DNA of 64,000 nt from NCBI RefSeq assembly GCF_027943255.1, contig NC_072895.1, positions 74,464,001-74,528,000 on the forward strand, given 5' to 3'. The position numbers were made by a program, and so were the translations under genes. This document shows, piece by piece, positions 22,271 through 35,810 of the stretch (positions within the stretch are counted from its first letter, which is position 1; every line of letters begins with the position of its first letter). Below the pieces are notes generated by a model. That model saw only the letters and a list, made by a program, of their open reading frames with translations. It ran no database searches and was not told the DNA's origin. The stretch comes from Anastrepha obliqua (Eukaryota > Arthropoda > Insecta > Diptera > Tephritidae).

Positions 22271-22984
22271 TATATAAAAACAATATTCTCACTTTCGCTT
22301 CTCACAGAACTCTGAGAACTCATTCAAATGACTGCCTCGGCGAGCTTTGCAATGACCCATTTTCAGTAAATGTCTAGTAAATTTCTAGCTCTATTGCGTC
22401 AGTAACATCAATATTTAACGCCCGCACACCCAGGATGCAATAGGCTCTCTTCCACATCCTTGTTATTGCAAAATGAATTATTTCATTTTATTTAATTGCC
22501 AATATAATTTTGTAATTTTCGTTTTACTAGCCGGCCGGCCTGACGGTTGCCTGATGGGATACCTACCCTCCTGCAACTCCTATTATAATTTTGAAACACT
22601 TTTGGGATCAATTCAAAATTTAGCCTAAAAAAACAAGGACGAGGAATTGTAACATTTAACTGATTTCCTCAAATTAATCTACATATTCGTTTCTCAACAC
22701 TGTTAAGCTATTATACTGTTACACAACCATTCTATTACATATATGGTATACTATATGGTATACTATTACTCCGTTATGTTATTAAAATTTCATCCTGTTA
22801 TAATGTTATATTATTGTATTGCCATACTGCATTTATATAATACTGTTATGCCGTCAAAATGCAGTGATTAAACTGTCAAATTGAGGTCTACCTAGAAACT
22901 TCCTTCTCTCTCCAAATAGTGATAAACAACTGCACAGGGGATGATCATCTGTTTGTTCTAGTTATATTTCTTGAAGATTAAGCT
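22271..22984. other. Spacer, AT-rich
   Basis: Contains a TATGGTATACTA-type low-complexity stretch (22740-22800) and a GGCCGGCCGG palindromic word at 22532. No gene or element boundary recognised. Confidence 0.45.
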
Positions 22985-23897
22985 AAGGTAATAACGTGTG
23001 TGCTGCAGTCCTAGGGTGGTTTAAAGTCCTTCTCCACTTCATCGTTCCAATCCAGAGGAGTCTTTCCTCTTCCTGTGCTACCACCAGTTGGCACTGCATC
23101 CAATAGTTAGCATCCATTCGGACGATATGACCTTGGGAGGCGAATCGCTCGATCTTTATTCACTGCACTATGTCTATGTTTCCATAGTGTTCATTGCTCC
23201 ATTGCCTGTAATGCTCATCGTCATTAACTTGCAATGGCCCAAAAAGAATCTTTCTCTTTCTATTATCATCGTGCACGCTTCTGCGCCATGCGTTAGGACG
23301 GGCATGATGAGAGCCTTATATAATGTTAATGCTGTTCTTCGAAGGAGGACTTTAACCTAATTTAGTCCAAAGTAGCCCCTGTTGACAAAAGAGATTGACC
23401 GTTGGATGTCAAGGCTGGCATTATTGTTGGTGTTAACGCTGATTCTTAATTAAACTAAGTTCCTTACTACTTTGAAATCGTAACTGCCACCAGTACACCG
23501 CCGAATATTTGTTTGATGACAGATGATACTTCATCTTGTTTCGTTCAGCACCAGACCCATTCGCTTTACTCCTTTATTCAGTTAGGGAAAGGCAGAACTA
23601 ACAGAGGGGTTGTTAAGACTGGTGATGTCAATATCATCGGCATACGCCAACAATTGAACGCTCTTATAATAAATATGGCCTGAGCGATCAAATTCTGTGT
23701 CTCGCACAATCTTTTCTAGCATCCGTTTAAACAAGTCACATGACAGAGAGTCACCCTGACTGAAACCTCTTTTCCAATGCTAACGGATGCCGTATTAGTC
23801 GTATTGGTTTTGCGAGGATACCAAATTCAGTCATCGCAGCATAACGAAACTCCTTTTCGTGCCGCTGAATGCGGCTTTTAAATCGATAAAAAGACGG
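22985..23897 (-). pseudogene. RTE-type LINE remnant, heavily decayed
   Basis: It matches the minus-strand copy at 1-850 and the plus-strand copy at 58450-59430 through the phrases CGCCATGCGTTAGGACGGGC, TCAATATCATCGGCATACG and GTCACATGACAGAGAGTCAC. Multiple indels and stops leave no usable frame. The 3' terminus (GCCAATTAAGAAG) is absent. It is the oldest-looking RTE copy here. Confidence 0.85.
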
Positions 23898-26457
23898 AGT
23901 TGTTAAATCAATTAGAATAAAGGATTTGCGCCTCCAGAAAAAAACTTTCGGGTGCTCAAAATGTTTTATAGCTTAAAAGAGTAGTCCACATGCCGTCATT
24001 AACCTTATTTTTTACTTTACTCCAATATAATCACATTTGCTAATGGTTTGTGTAAAGTGATATACATTTGAATTGTTTTTTCCGTTATTATGAATATTGT
24101 AAAATACCGTTTTATCGGACTATTGACTTCAATCTAATTGTATTGCAATAAAAAATGACTTCATTTCATTTTAGCTATTTAATTATTATTAATAACTGCG
24201 CAGTAATCCGATTGCCACCAAAATACCATTAAATAAAAACAGTACGCAAACAAACATGCATACATTCCCTAGGCAAGTTTAATGGGAGAAGAATATATAA
24301 ATTTTGATTAAAATGCCTTTTCAAGCAGCAAACACAAATTGATTTACCTAGAATATCGTTGGTGGGTTTCAAATGCAAACAAACCCAAAATAGCAGTAAA
24401 AAAATTAAATTGTTGATTTAAATCGTTCAGCCATAAATTGCAGCTAAAGATCCGCTTTCAAATTACCTTTCAATTTGGCTTGCATTTTATGGCAATTTCA
24501 TGGCAATTGTAATTGGATATTAAATTAACTGTTCACTTCAGGTCAATGTGCATGTGAATAAATTCACCAGAGAAGGTTTTTGAAACCTGTAAAATTAATA
24601 TATGCACATAGAGATCGCACCAGTTTTAGGCGAAGACACGTTTAATTTCGGCTTTTGAAATATCGCTTTTGGCAAGTACCTGTATACGAGTATGGTATAC
24701 AAAAAAGCGTGTCCGAAAATGATATCAACTTAATTGAAGTGTTTTTAATAAAATATGGCAGTTAATAAAAAGTATTACATGTGTTCTCTGATGGGTGTCC
24801 CTGGACAAAACTTCTGAAATATTCCAACTCTAACACAGATCATTCATTCGTGCAGCTCCTCTACAATCTAAAGTGAAGGTATTGGTGTATCAGCTGTAGC
24901 TGACACATTTATCATCAAGTTGGCGGGCATGAAAAGAGTGAAATCTCTTTTAAAGCAAATTTTCAGGATATACATGGAAGAATTATCCATTCACATATAG
25001 AGTTTTGGATTAATATTGTTTTATAAGAATGAAGTCTACTAGCTAAAGAAAAGAGGGAAGTACGGCATTCGAAAGAGAAAGGTAGTGCTGTCGTAGCAGC
25101 ATTCGTCCCGATATTTAACAGTCACGCTTCATATTTCATACGAATAAGCATAAGCTTACCCTAAGCGTTTAATATATTGGTTATTATGATACCTATAATT
25201 TATTACAAAATATTATTCTGCGGTTTTTCTACACTGGTGGTGCAAAAAGAAACAAGAGCGTGATTTAGGAGCTGCTCTATGCTCTATTACACAATTTTCT
25301 CTATTACAAATACCTAAACCTTAACCAAGTATGCAGTAAAAAAGGGACTCTGCTGGACATATGTTTGTGTCCATTGATGAACCCTCAGCAGCGTTTAAGA
25401 TGGTTCCACTATTTGTCATGCAGCCATGCAGGCGATTGCTAATCAGAACTGTCCATTATCGTGTTCTACTAGGATGATCGCAATGCCCTGCTTGCTGAAA
25501 TTAGGCAAAATAAATTCCTTCATTCCGTTCCTGATAAGCATCTACCTGCATCTTTCAAAATATTTTTTTTATTTTTGTTGTCTTCCTCATTCACTAACAT
25601 ATATATGATTTTGCTCAATGTCGAATAAAGTAAATTAATTATATCGGCTCTTTTATCTCTGCTGCCAGTTTCGACAAAGTTTTTGGGTAAGAAAATCACA
25701 TCGATTTGAGAAAGTAGGCTTCTAACAAATGCAGGGACACATTTTTCGGAGTTGGTTACTCTTTTCATTACTGATGATATTTGGAACAGCACTCTTGACT
25801 AATTCCGATGTTGCTAATTTTTTTTGAAATTTGAAAAAGCTTTTAATGAAAAGGGGTCAGCAATGTTCACCAAGCAAATTTAAAAGAAATGTTAAAAATT
25901 AAAAAAAAAAAAAATAGTTATCTCGTTTCTTTATTTTAGCCTAAGATAGTACGTTTAATAACCAAAGAATGTATTACGATGTTGTTTCTAAAGGTTTTTT
26001 AAATTGTTTAAACAATTATTTGCTGATATTTAAAAATTGTTTTTATTTTATCTAGAATGTTGTGGATTTCTCAAAGCCACTGTAAAAACAGTTTAAATAT
26101 TTACATATTTACACAGAAATTAATTTGTAAACATTTTGAACAAAATTTATGGGAGAGTGCATTTTTCTTCATAGGAATTTAATGATAATTTTCAAAAAGT
26201 TGACGGCACAGTAAAATAATAAATAAAAAAAATTACAAAAGTAGGGGTCTCTACTTTTTGACCATTTGGGAAATTTAGGTGGTGGTATTAAGAAAAGATT
26301 GCATATGGGATGAAATCTTCCGGGCCTAACACATAGATGGTACTACTTTCATTGCATTCACGCTTTTTCAGTTAAGACATCTGTTAAACTTTCAGGACTT
26401 TCTATTAATTAGTTCGTGAGTTAATGTGATGCTATTCTTATTATTTTCAAAACAGTG
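23898..26457. other. Intronic AT-rich DNA
   Basis: 2.5 kb without recognisable genes or transposon ends. Small open frames (25426-25608, 25520-25792) have no family resemblance. Poly-A and poly-T tracts are common. Confidence 0.45.
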
Positions 26458-26830
26458 AGTCAAAAAGAATTTCGTGTCTTAATTTTATACTGCTTCTCGA
26501 TGGTAAAAAATACCGTTCAAGCGACGTAATGGCTTGAAAAGTATTATAGGATCTTCACTCCATTAGAAACAATAATAAAATGATGATTTGCTTAATGCAA
26601 ACGTGCAAATGAAGCGGTAACACCAGAAAAGATCGAGCATCAAAAAATCCATAAAATCGTTTTGAATGATCGAAAAGTGATGTTGTGTGAGTTAGCTGAC
26701 ATCATGAAGATATCGACAGAATGGGAAACGCTTACCCGCATTTTTTGTAAAGAGTATAAATTGTTGTACATCTGCATAGATAGAGTGCAACAGTGTGAGA
26801 AAATACAACTTTACGAATATGCTATTGGTA
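26458..26830 (+). pseudogene. mariner transposase N-terminal fragment, plus strand
   Basis: It reads QKEFRVLI, then YCFSMVKNTVQAT and NEAVTPEKIE...KIHKIVLNDRKVMLCELADIMKIS, the N-terminal helix-turn-helix half of a mariner transposase (the family usually reads GRPxEAVTPENIKKIHKIVLxDRK). Stops interrupt the first part and the catalytic domain is missing. It meets the opposite-strand mariner fragment head-on at about 26835. Confidence 0.7.
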
Positions 26831-26834
26831 ATGG

Positions 26835-27320
26835 CTCTCCCGGAACTCTTCTATTGGGACGATCGGGGTTTGGTTACGATGTCATAACCATATACCCATG
26901 ATTCGTCACCAGTTATGACCCTTTTAAACAAATCTGGATTATCGTTGACGTCATTCAACAATTCCTGGGCGATTCTCATGCGACGTTGTTTTTTGGTTAA
27001 AATTTTCAGCAATGCCTAAAATTTCCAAAAGGATTGCATGGCATGAGCCAATCGATATGCCGACATCCTCAGCAACTTCTCTAATTATGATTCGACGATT
27101 CTCCATAACAATTTTTTTCACTTTCTCAACATTTTCAACTCGAGCGTCGTCATTCACATCTTCGCGACCTTCTGTGAAAAGCTTGTACCACTTATAAACA
27201 TTTTGTTAACTCAGAGTACTCTCGCCATATGCCACTGTCAACATTTAAAGTGTTTTTGAGCACTTAATTCCATTTTTTACCCAAACGTTGAGGCAACATC
27301 TCTGATCCATTTTTTTTTCG
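26835..27320 (-). pseudogene. mariner transposase N-terminal half, minus strand
   Basis: A different mariner subfamily from its neighbour. On the minus strand it reads KWYKLFTEGREDVNDDAR, then VEKVKKIVMENRRIIIREVAEDVGIS, then (after a frameshift) KQRRMRIAQELLNDVNDNPD and VITGDESWVYGYDIVTK, which contains the first catalytic Asp. It stops soon after, and the DD34D second and third residues are lost. Confidence 0.78.
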
Positions 27321-30048
27321 ATAGCACGAAATCGCCGAACATACAAAAACTTGTATTATTTATGCCTTTTACAAGCAAACTAAACATGTTATATGGCTAA
27401 AACTGTTAACATATCTTCGAGACGAGAAGAAAATAATAATCGAGAATTGGAATGTACGTAGCCCGCGAAATTTTAAAATTCACCTTAATTTTATAACAAA
27501 CTTTGTATTAGCCTTCTAAAGCTACGCTTTTATTTGGAAGTATTCAAAAATTCCATACCAACTAAGTAACCCCACATTTTCGGTATTCGAAAATATTTGG
27601 GCACTTGATAGTTTGTGTGACATTTCGGGAGCCCGAGATTAACATCGCCAAAATTATTAAATAACAAACTGACAGCTCTTATTAAAACATTCAATTCATA
27701 ATATAAGAGAGAAAATATGCTTCACTAATCTATAGCAATTGAAATCAATTTGATGGTAATTCATTCAGTCGGCTCAGATAAGCCGACATAAATTTACGCC
27801 CGTTTAAACGCAATTATGTTCATGATAATAACTGTTACTTATTAAAATATAATCAGCAAAAAAAGTAAAAATAATAATAACAACTTAAATAGTAGTTATC
27901 GTTCATAATAGCCCACGAATTGTATACAAAAAAAATAAAGAAATTAATATTGTAAAAAATAATAATTTGTTAATTAACTTTTTGGTGAAGCGTCAAACTT
28001 GTAGTACATGTAAATAAAAAACCATTACTTTTTGCTTAATATATTGTTGGTACAAAAGTTATTAGCGTTGACAATGTTGTTGACCGGCCTCTATTTGTTG
28101 TATTTTATTTTTTCATTTTACATGCGTGCATTTTTCTGTATTATTGTTTTCTATGCTGCTGCAAAATCCAAGAGTGAGAAAGGTAACCTCGAGCTATATA
28201 ATTATGCGCTATTCAACCCAATTCGAACGCACTTGCATTATTCATATTATTTAATGATCTGCTATGCATGTAAATGTTCACATTAGGGCGGGTCGACTCA
28301 TGGTAGCAAAAATGATATTCATAACAAATACAATCGACAGAGCTATTAAGTGCAATTTAACTATCGTACATGTATATTTCTTATAGTGAAAAACTGTAGT
28401 TTACAAATTCTTTACATATCACTTTGTTTTTCTACTTCATTCGCATATCTTTATATTCTGAATTTTTGTGTTTTATTCCATACAACTATTAACCAGAAAA
28501 TGGCTTATCCTTATTTATATACCTACTTATCTAAGAGTAAGTCCAAAGCGTATCTATAGAAGTTCGTGCGATTAGAATAGTTGATTTCTTCTTGTTCAAT
28601 TCGTCTTTAATTTAGAATACCAGTAAAACGGAAGGACGGAACGTTTTTGTTGTGCTGTGCATGTGTGGCAAACTAATTTTATCTATTTGCCATTCATTTC
28701 ATTCTTCTATTATTTTTTCCTTGACATCACTAATTTAAAAAATGTTTTTGTTGCTCGAGAGCCACCACTTTGTATAGATTTGCCTTGGTTTGCACCAGCA
28801 CATTCAATATAACCGGTTGCGATAACAAGCTGATAGGCGCTTCTATTACCATTACTGTTTCGGCTGTTTTGGCTTTTTTCTTCATTTAAATTTAATGCAA
28901 ATATTTACATTTACCTCACTTTTCCAAGCCTTTGTTTTCTTTCTTTAGATTATCACTTTACATTTTTTGTTTTATTTTGTTTCCAGCTGAATTAAAAAAA
29001 ATTGTCTGAGAGATTTATGATTATTTAATTGTAAAATATGGTGGGCTTCCAACAAGCTCATTAACATATGGCAGGTAATATTTCACCGAGTCGAGAACTT
29101 GACCACTGAATTAAACAACAATACAATTCTGAAAAGTTCATGCGTACGGCAATTTTTCATTAAATCGAAGACTTGAACTCTGAATTAAGAAACCGTAAAA
29201 TTATAAAAAACGTATATAAAAGGCCTCAACAACAATACGAAGAACTTATTCATAAGTAAATTAAATATGAAGTTGATTAGTCTATGTGATTAATCTTTTT
29301 TAAGAAATGTATATTTACATAAAAATTCTATGCAAATTTTCTAATTTTATCAGCCATACACAAATTTTATTCAAACTACATGAATACCAGTGCTTTTCGA
29401 GAATTGCAGAAGGTTTTTAACGCGGTAGATCGGTGTGGATAGGCTGTGGTGTTGTTTTGGCAATCACCATGACAGTTACACGACATGAATGTGCAAGTGA
29501 TAAATAAGTGCACTTATCAAAATGAGTGCTCGTTGGCGAAACCTTTTGGCCGAAAAGACGTCTTTAGGAAGAAATACATCTACAAAAGGTTTGGAGAGGA
29601 TTTTTTTGCCGTGGGCGTCATTTGCCTGTAGCTCTTTGGAAACGATGCGAGTGCAATGATATTTGCCAATGATATTTGCCGTAGGAGTGCTTGAAGCTAT
29701 AACTAACAAGGTGTAATTTTTTATTTTTTTTCTAAAATTATTATGCATAATCAAAATTTGGCTCACTTGGCTCTACTATAATGTGGACATTTTTATTTAT
29801 TAATATAACGTTTTCTTCGAAACATTTTGCCAGATTCGAATATCTTTTGTCAATAAAGCCATAGAGGAGTTATTTTAATGATAGCCTACTTAAATCGGTA
29901 TTCTCTTTAAGATATATGACTACATAATTTAAACATGCCGTTCAGATTTAGTGGATGTATAAATCAAAGACACTAACATTTAACAACTACATTTTGTTGA
30001 GGAAAACAAAAACACTGAAAAGTTTTATTTGAAACTTTCGGACTCCTG
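27321..30048. other. Intronic AT-rich DNA with one unexplained frame
   Basis: No transposon ends recognised. The minus-strand frame 29476-29766 (96 codons) contains SKELQANDAHGKKILSKPF and VDVFLPKDVFSAKRFRQRA, a better-than-random protein-like composition, and the DNA around it is less AT-rich. I do not recognise the family. It could be a decayed transposon gene. The short plus-strand frames 28032-28286 and 28350-28559 look random. Confidence 0.35.
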
Positions 30049-30260
30049 GAAGTCGCCGTACCCGAATGAGTTGGTGCGTGATTACCATTCTGAAGTGCAT
30101 TGGTTCGTATCTCCGGCCATGAAAGACCAAAAAAACGTGTTCTATTTTTTCTGTTCTGAGGTTACCCCTCAGCAGGCGATGGCAAACCGCCGAGTGAGAG
30201 CACAACAAGAAGACGCACGCCGCAAATAGGAGAAGGAGCTCGGTGTAAGCGCTAATTATA
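30049..30260 (+). mobile_element. tRNA-derived SINE, internally deleted
   Basis: The head GTCGCCGTACCCGAATGAG with A box and GGTTCGTATCTCCGG B box is present. The middle of the body is deleted after CAAACCGCCGAGTG, and the end CGCCGCAAATAGGAG...GCGCTAATTATATATA is kept. Confidence 0.85.
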
Positions 30261-31485
30261 TATAAATACAATATATATATGTATATTCCAATATTTAATG
30301 TAAGCAGTATGTTTATAAATTTACTAGAGCTCCATTTACCTTTGTAAAACAAGGTCTTTACATACTTATGTCGTTTAGTTGTTAATACACTAAAAGGTCA
30401 AATACTTTCCTCTGCACAGCTTTTGTTTTCTCACTCTACTTAAACTGCCATGCCCTGGGACTTCCTTTTTTAATAAAAAAAACTTGTGGAACAAACATTG
30501 TTAGTTATCATATATTCTGCCGATATCCATAATAAAATGTTTTGTTAATTTTAGTCCTAGAAATGGCTTGCCCATTTCTATGAGTTGAGCACCTTAAAAA
30601 AAATCTTTCTAAGCAAATATTTTTACTATATGTGGTTACTATAAAAGCTTATCGAACTGAATATTTTTTAATCTTTCCCAAATTTTTATATACACGTACA
30701 TAGGTATATATTAATATATTATATGATTAGAATGGCACCATCTAAGTTCACTTCTTTTGTTGTTAAAAGAGCTCGCTGGCTATCTTCCCCCAAATCAGCT
30801 AAGCTGAATACGCAAAACGAAACTTCAACAATATTAAAAAGCGAGTGAAAATTGTAAAATAAAATTAAATGAATGTACATAAATTAGATTTACCACTGTG
30901 CACAGGCATCATTTCTCAAAAAAAAATAAAAAAGGCGGCATAAGAAGAGCAATACCGACGACTTATACTACAAGCTTATACGAGGACTTATACAAAAATG
31001 TTTTTTTTTTAGTACGAAAGGGAGAATAACTCAAATTTTATTTAGAATTAAATAAGCAATACGTTTTGTAAAAACCATCAACTCTCTGTGTCTTAAGATA
31101 ATCAATTGTAATGGAGAACGCGAGACTTTTTGAAATCATAATGATTCGGACTTCAATTCTTGGCTTGAAACTAAAATTGTACTCCATCACATACCGTCAA
31201 TTCATTATATGTGCAAATTAATACAAATTATTTTACTTACAGAATTTGAAGTAAGTGCATTGAACACGGAAATTTCCCTTTTTGGAAATGTACTAAACAC
31301 TTAAAAAATTATTCTTTTACATCAACTGAAAGTTTGACCCCTAGTTTCTGAGAGAATTCGTTTGTTATTTTGAAAAATATTTCACCGTTATATATACATA
31401 TATAAGTATATATATAATGTTTTCCAAACAGAGGTGTTATTTTGATATTCAAAGAAAAATGCTATTTTTTAATATAAGTGATCGG
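30261..31485. other. Intronic AT-rich DNA
   Basis: No gene, element end or RNA feature recognised. Several poly-A tracts and a TATATACATATATAAG-type microsatellite are present near 31390. Confidence 0.45.
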
Positions 31486-31489
31486 ATGT

Positions 31490-31755
31490 TTATTTAATTA
31501 TAAAGAGGAAGTTATGCCGTTAATAGTGGAAAATAAATAATATCAGACAAATGACCACCACGGCCACGCTTACAGGAAAATATAATTTTCAGAAACTTTC
31601 CCATTAAAGATCAATGGCTTCGTTTCTTGTGTGGCATGTAGCGCCGTCTTGTTGAAAATAAACGTTGTCCAGATCAATACCATCCAAATCCGGCCATAAA
31701 AAATCGTTAATCATCTTTCGATAGCGCAATCCATTCAGCGTTAACACCTGTTAGT
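31490..31755 (-). pseudogene. DD41D mariner transposase fragment, internally deleted
   Basis: On the minus strand: RYRKMINDFLWPDLDGI, then NVYFQQDGATCHT containing the second catalytic Asp. It then jumps across a deletion to KRGRGGHLSDII, the C-terminal motif of this family. The WPPRSCDLTPLDYF block with the third Asp is lost. It is a small non-autonomous relic of the same group as 34971-35808. Confidence 0.75.
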
Positions 31756-31811
31756 GGAAAACCCTATATTATATAATGCATAATTGCCGCTTACACTCAT
31801 TGCTTTGGATT

Positions 31812-32064
31812 TGACTGAGCTCGTCCTACTATTTATGCAGTGCGTCTTGATATTATTCCACAAATGGTGGGACCTACAGTTTTAAGCCGACTCCGAGCGG
31901 TAGGTGCTTTTTACAATATATAGAACTTTTTTCATGGCAGAAATACCCTCAGAAGTTTGTCATTATCTGTCGAGGGGTTACCACTATTAGGAAAACATTG
32001 GGGCTTCAAACCTCTGCCCTACTGAATGGCGGTCACGCACCAACCCATGCGGCTACGTCGGCTA
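31812..32064 (-). mobile_element. tRNA-derived SINE, diverged
   Basis: The inverted SINE body is recognisable through GTGCGTCTTGATATTATTCC, GGGACCTACAGTTTTAAGCC and the head GGCTACGTCGGC. The substitution level is high, so this is an old copy. The region near the A box shows GCACCAACCCATGCGGCTA. Confidence 0.85.
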
Positions 32065-34968
32065 TTAGATGCTTGAAATAATCTTTCCAAATGCTAAACT
32101 TTTCCCAAAATGCTTCATAAAGCGACCGTTGCTGTTAATCCAGCTACATACTCCTATTCAGATACTTCCTAGCCTCTTCTTCCAACTTATCTAAATTTTT
32201 ACAATTCAACTTTTCACTATATTCTTTTTAGTTATCATTCAAAGACAGTTACTCTATCTCGCCATTTCCAACGATCACTCCACTATCCAAAATTCCGGTA
32301 TTTAAGTTGCTTAGAGTGAAGTAAGTCATAACTGCCTTATCTGCTTCTGTTTGATTGCTTTAGTTACATCTTATTCAGTAGATATTCTCAAAAGGCGCAT
32401 GGAATATATTTCATTCCGTAGCAAATTGGAAAAGTAGATTTTGGCATTTTGCCACTTTTCACAAACAGTTGTCATGAAACATGAAATTGCATATTATAAA
32501 GTTAAAAAAAAACCAATACAACTCTTAAAAACTTTGATAATAGTGCTTATTTAAGGCAGAAAATATAAAAGTAAAGCTGCTTACTTACTTAACCTGCTTA
32601 TTATACCGGGATCTTTACAAACGTTTAGCTATAAAAGTCTTCCTGATTCCATATGTATATTTATTGTGCTTACGGTAACTGAAATCAAAATTTCCAACTT
32701 CACATTATGAAGTAAATGCAATGTAGAAAAAATATTTATTAGATACATTTTCTATGTGCTTGCGCAACTATACTAGTGAAAATAGCTACAATCAGTGGAG
32801 CCCGCTTCAGAATATAAATTAATACTTACGTACTTATACTCGTAGTATTCACGTAAAATTCATTAATTATATTACGGTGAAGCGCATAATCAACATAAGT
32901 TTACCGCTTAAATTAGTATACTTATACTCAGATTAACAGAAATAATTATTGAAATATGAGGAAGAAGCTGGAATCATAGATTATGAGACTATTTTCGTGA
33001 CATAAGAGCCGGAGAGGTTAGACCTATGTTTAACTAGTTATAGTATGTATATCCGGCAGTTGTGACAAAAAGGGTTAAAAGTATAATTTCGAAATAAGAT
33101 AATAAATATTGATTATACAAACATAAATATGTATGATATCATTTGTGTATATTTGCAATGTTTTGCCATCACGTGTCAGTAGCATGCAATCTGGGATCTG
33201 CGGCAAATAATTTATGTAAATGCTGAATAGTTAATGTAGAGGCGGTGGCGTATGAGCGACGTACAGTGTAGGTAGTGCAGTGCCGGTAGTCACAGATCTG
33301 GAAATTATTTGCCCTTCGAAATCGATAATTATATATTGTACTATTAAGATTTCAATACTTCACGTTTTGAATTATGAAACCTTCGATCCCATATCCCAAT
33401 GCAGTCAATGAAGAAAAAAGAATGAAAAAAGAGAATGCTGGAATACAATTTTTTAATACTGAATGGAGCATTCACATGAATGCGAGTTTTGTTTTATGTT
33501 TATGCATTCATTCATTTCTTTGCCGCAGACAGCTCTGTGTATCTCAATAAAATTGATAATGTTTGGTAGTGTCTAAAATCATTAGTTTACCTTCGCAGTA
33601 GACCAACAATGGATGATTAAAAACAAATTAAATTTGAATTAAGTACAGTTTAGCATGCAAAATATGTGAGGAAGTATAAAATATTTTATTTGCTAAAATA
33701 AAATGTTTCTTAATAAAATATAAAAATGTTCTTTAATAAATAAATAAGAGTAAATACAATATATAACTAAGCAAATAATTAAAATGATTAAACAAATTTG
33801 CTTTTGATGTTTATCATTCGCAGCACGCAAACTGCTTGACTACTCACTGTTTAAGTAGGTGTGTGCATATGTAGCTAGTTCATAATATGTAGAGGAAGCC
33901 CAACCCAAACTTTTAAACAACTTGTTATGTTACCAACTCAAAATCGTGATTTCATTCTTTTCCTAATGGTTTTGGTTTTTTGTATGGTAGTACAAGTGTG
34001 TGATTGTATGCATGCATTCTTTTAGTTTTTCATTTTTATTGATACGGACATAAATTAATTGTTTTAATTTGATGAACAAGCTGCAAAAATTTAATGCAAA
34101 TTATGCTATTAACAAAATGTTGTCGAAATGCACGTCAACGGCGAGCTCAACAATTAATTCTGTTTTGTGGAGAGGTATCATGAGAAGTTCACGAAAGATG
34201 AAATAGGCATCGAAAGACAATATACATAGAACGAGTTGAATATTTTCGTAGTTGTCCAACTGGTGGTTCAGGCTGCTACAACTACTACTACTACTAAGTA
34301 ATAATAAAATAAAATGCACAAAAATTACATATTAAATGTTTTGAATAAAAAGTCTGTGACTACGACAGTTTTCAAAATATCTTTATATTATAATATAATA
34401 TATTTTTTTTCTATTAATAATTTTTTAAAGTACCCTCATTAAACTAATTAAATTACGTTGAATGATCTGACAATGGCGTTAGCAAATACATATATGTTAC
34501 TAATTTTCTTTATGTTTCATAAGGTTACTCAATAAATAATTTTTTTTGTTGTTGAAATTTTTGCTAAATCCGCATACGTCATAATACCGGTGTACTGATA
34601 TGAGGCAACTTTTGGCTGTTAACGCAAAAATGAATAGTTAATTTAAACTGATATACCTACTAGACATGTATAGAAAACGAGGTAAAAAATATATGTATAT
34701 ATTTATATAATATGTAAATAATAGAAAACTTGAGCGACGTTGAAAAATTGTTGAAATCAATTAAGTGGTTGCAGAAACTTGATTTTTATTCATAGCCAAA
34801 ATTCCATTAAATTTAAAAAAAAATGACGAAAATAAATGAAATAAAACGTGTTCGTTATCTAAATATTTATGCAAAAATATGCCGATTATAACAATGCAAA
34901 AAACAGCTGCTTTCCACTTTATTGAACACAACCTTTAAGATGGTTTTAATGCTTCAGAAAGCTCAATG
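32065..34968. other. Intronic AT-rich DNA
   Basis: About 2.9 kb with no recognisable gene or mobile element. A CTTACTTACTTAA stretch at 32580 faintly resembles the 3' tail of the LINE at 2668-3885, but no LINE body accompanies it. The 34101-34319 minus frame is from a TAG/ACT trinucleotide run. Confidence 0.45.
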
Positions 34969-34970
34969 TA

Positions 34971-35808
34971 ACGGGTGATTTTTTAGCTATTAGGTTTTTA
35001 CACAGTTGGTTTAACCAGCTGACGCACGTTTCGTGTTTTGTTTCATTGTAAAACATCTTCAGTTTGGTCTATAATTTAACCATGAATCGTCTTACAAACG
35101 AACAACGCTTGCGAATCATTGAATTTTATTATAGAAATGCGTGTTCTGTTAAGAAAGTTTAAAGTCGAAAAATTGTGTTCAGCGACGAAGCTCATTTTTG
35201 GATCAATGGGTACGTAAATAAGCAGAATTGTCGATTTTGGAGTGAAGGTCAGCCAGAAGAATTGTAAGAGCTACCAATGTATCCAGAAAAGGTCACAGTT
35301 TGGTGCGGTTTATGGGCAAGAGGTATCATTGGACCGTACTTCTTCAAAGATGCTGCGAATCGTAAAGTAACTGTGAATGGTGAGCGCTACCGTGAAATGA
35401 TATCCAACTTTTGTTAGCCCAAAATGCAAGAGCTTGACTTGCATGACATGTGGTTTCAGCAAGATGGTGCCACATGCCACACAGCACGCGTAACAATGGA
35501 CTTGTTGAGAGGCGAGTTCGATGAACATTTTATTTCACGTTTGGGACCTGCCAATTGGCCACCCAGATCGTGCGATATAACGCCTTTAGATTATTTTTTG
35601 TGGGGCTATGTTAAAGCTCATGTCTATTCAGACAAGTCTGCTTATATGTGACATACCGGCCGAAACATTGGAAAGAGTATGCCAAAATTGGACTAAACGG
35701 ATAGACCATTTGAAGCGCAGTTTGCATGAAATAATCTTCAAACATTAAATTATGTGGACTGTACTATCGATTTAAATAAAAATTTCATGCTCTTAAAAAA
35801 TCACCCTT
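34971..35808 (+). mobile_element. DD41D mariner-like element with internal deletion
   Basis: Ends ACGGGTGATTTTTTAGC and (inverted) AAGGGTGATTTTTTAAG lie inside TA dinucleotides. The transposase starts near 35082 (MNRLTNEQRLRIIEFYY), runs to a stop after CSVKKV, and jumps over a deletion to IVFSDEAHFWINGYVNKQN (first Asp), TVWCGLWARGIIGPYFF, WFQQDGATCHTARVTMDLL (second Asp) and NWPPRSCDITPLDYFLWGYV. The third Asp lies 41 residues after the second. Three in-frame stops break it (near 35160, 35265 and 35418). The longest clean frame is 35424-35651. Confidence 0.9.
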
Positions 35809-35810
35809 TA

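Noticed and set aside
32580..32600. Another copy of the (TAAG)n-tailed LINE
   Set aside because: Only the CTTACTTACTTAA repeat is present, with no adjacent RT sequence.
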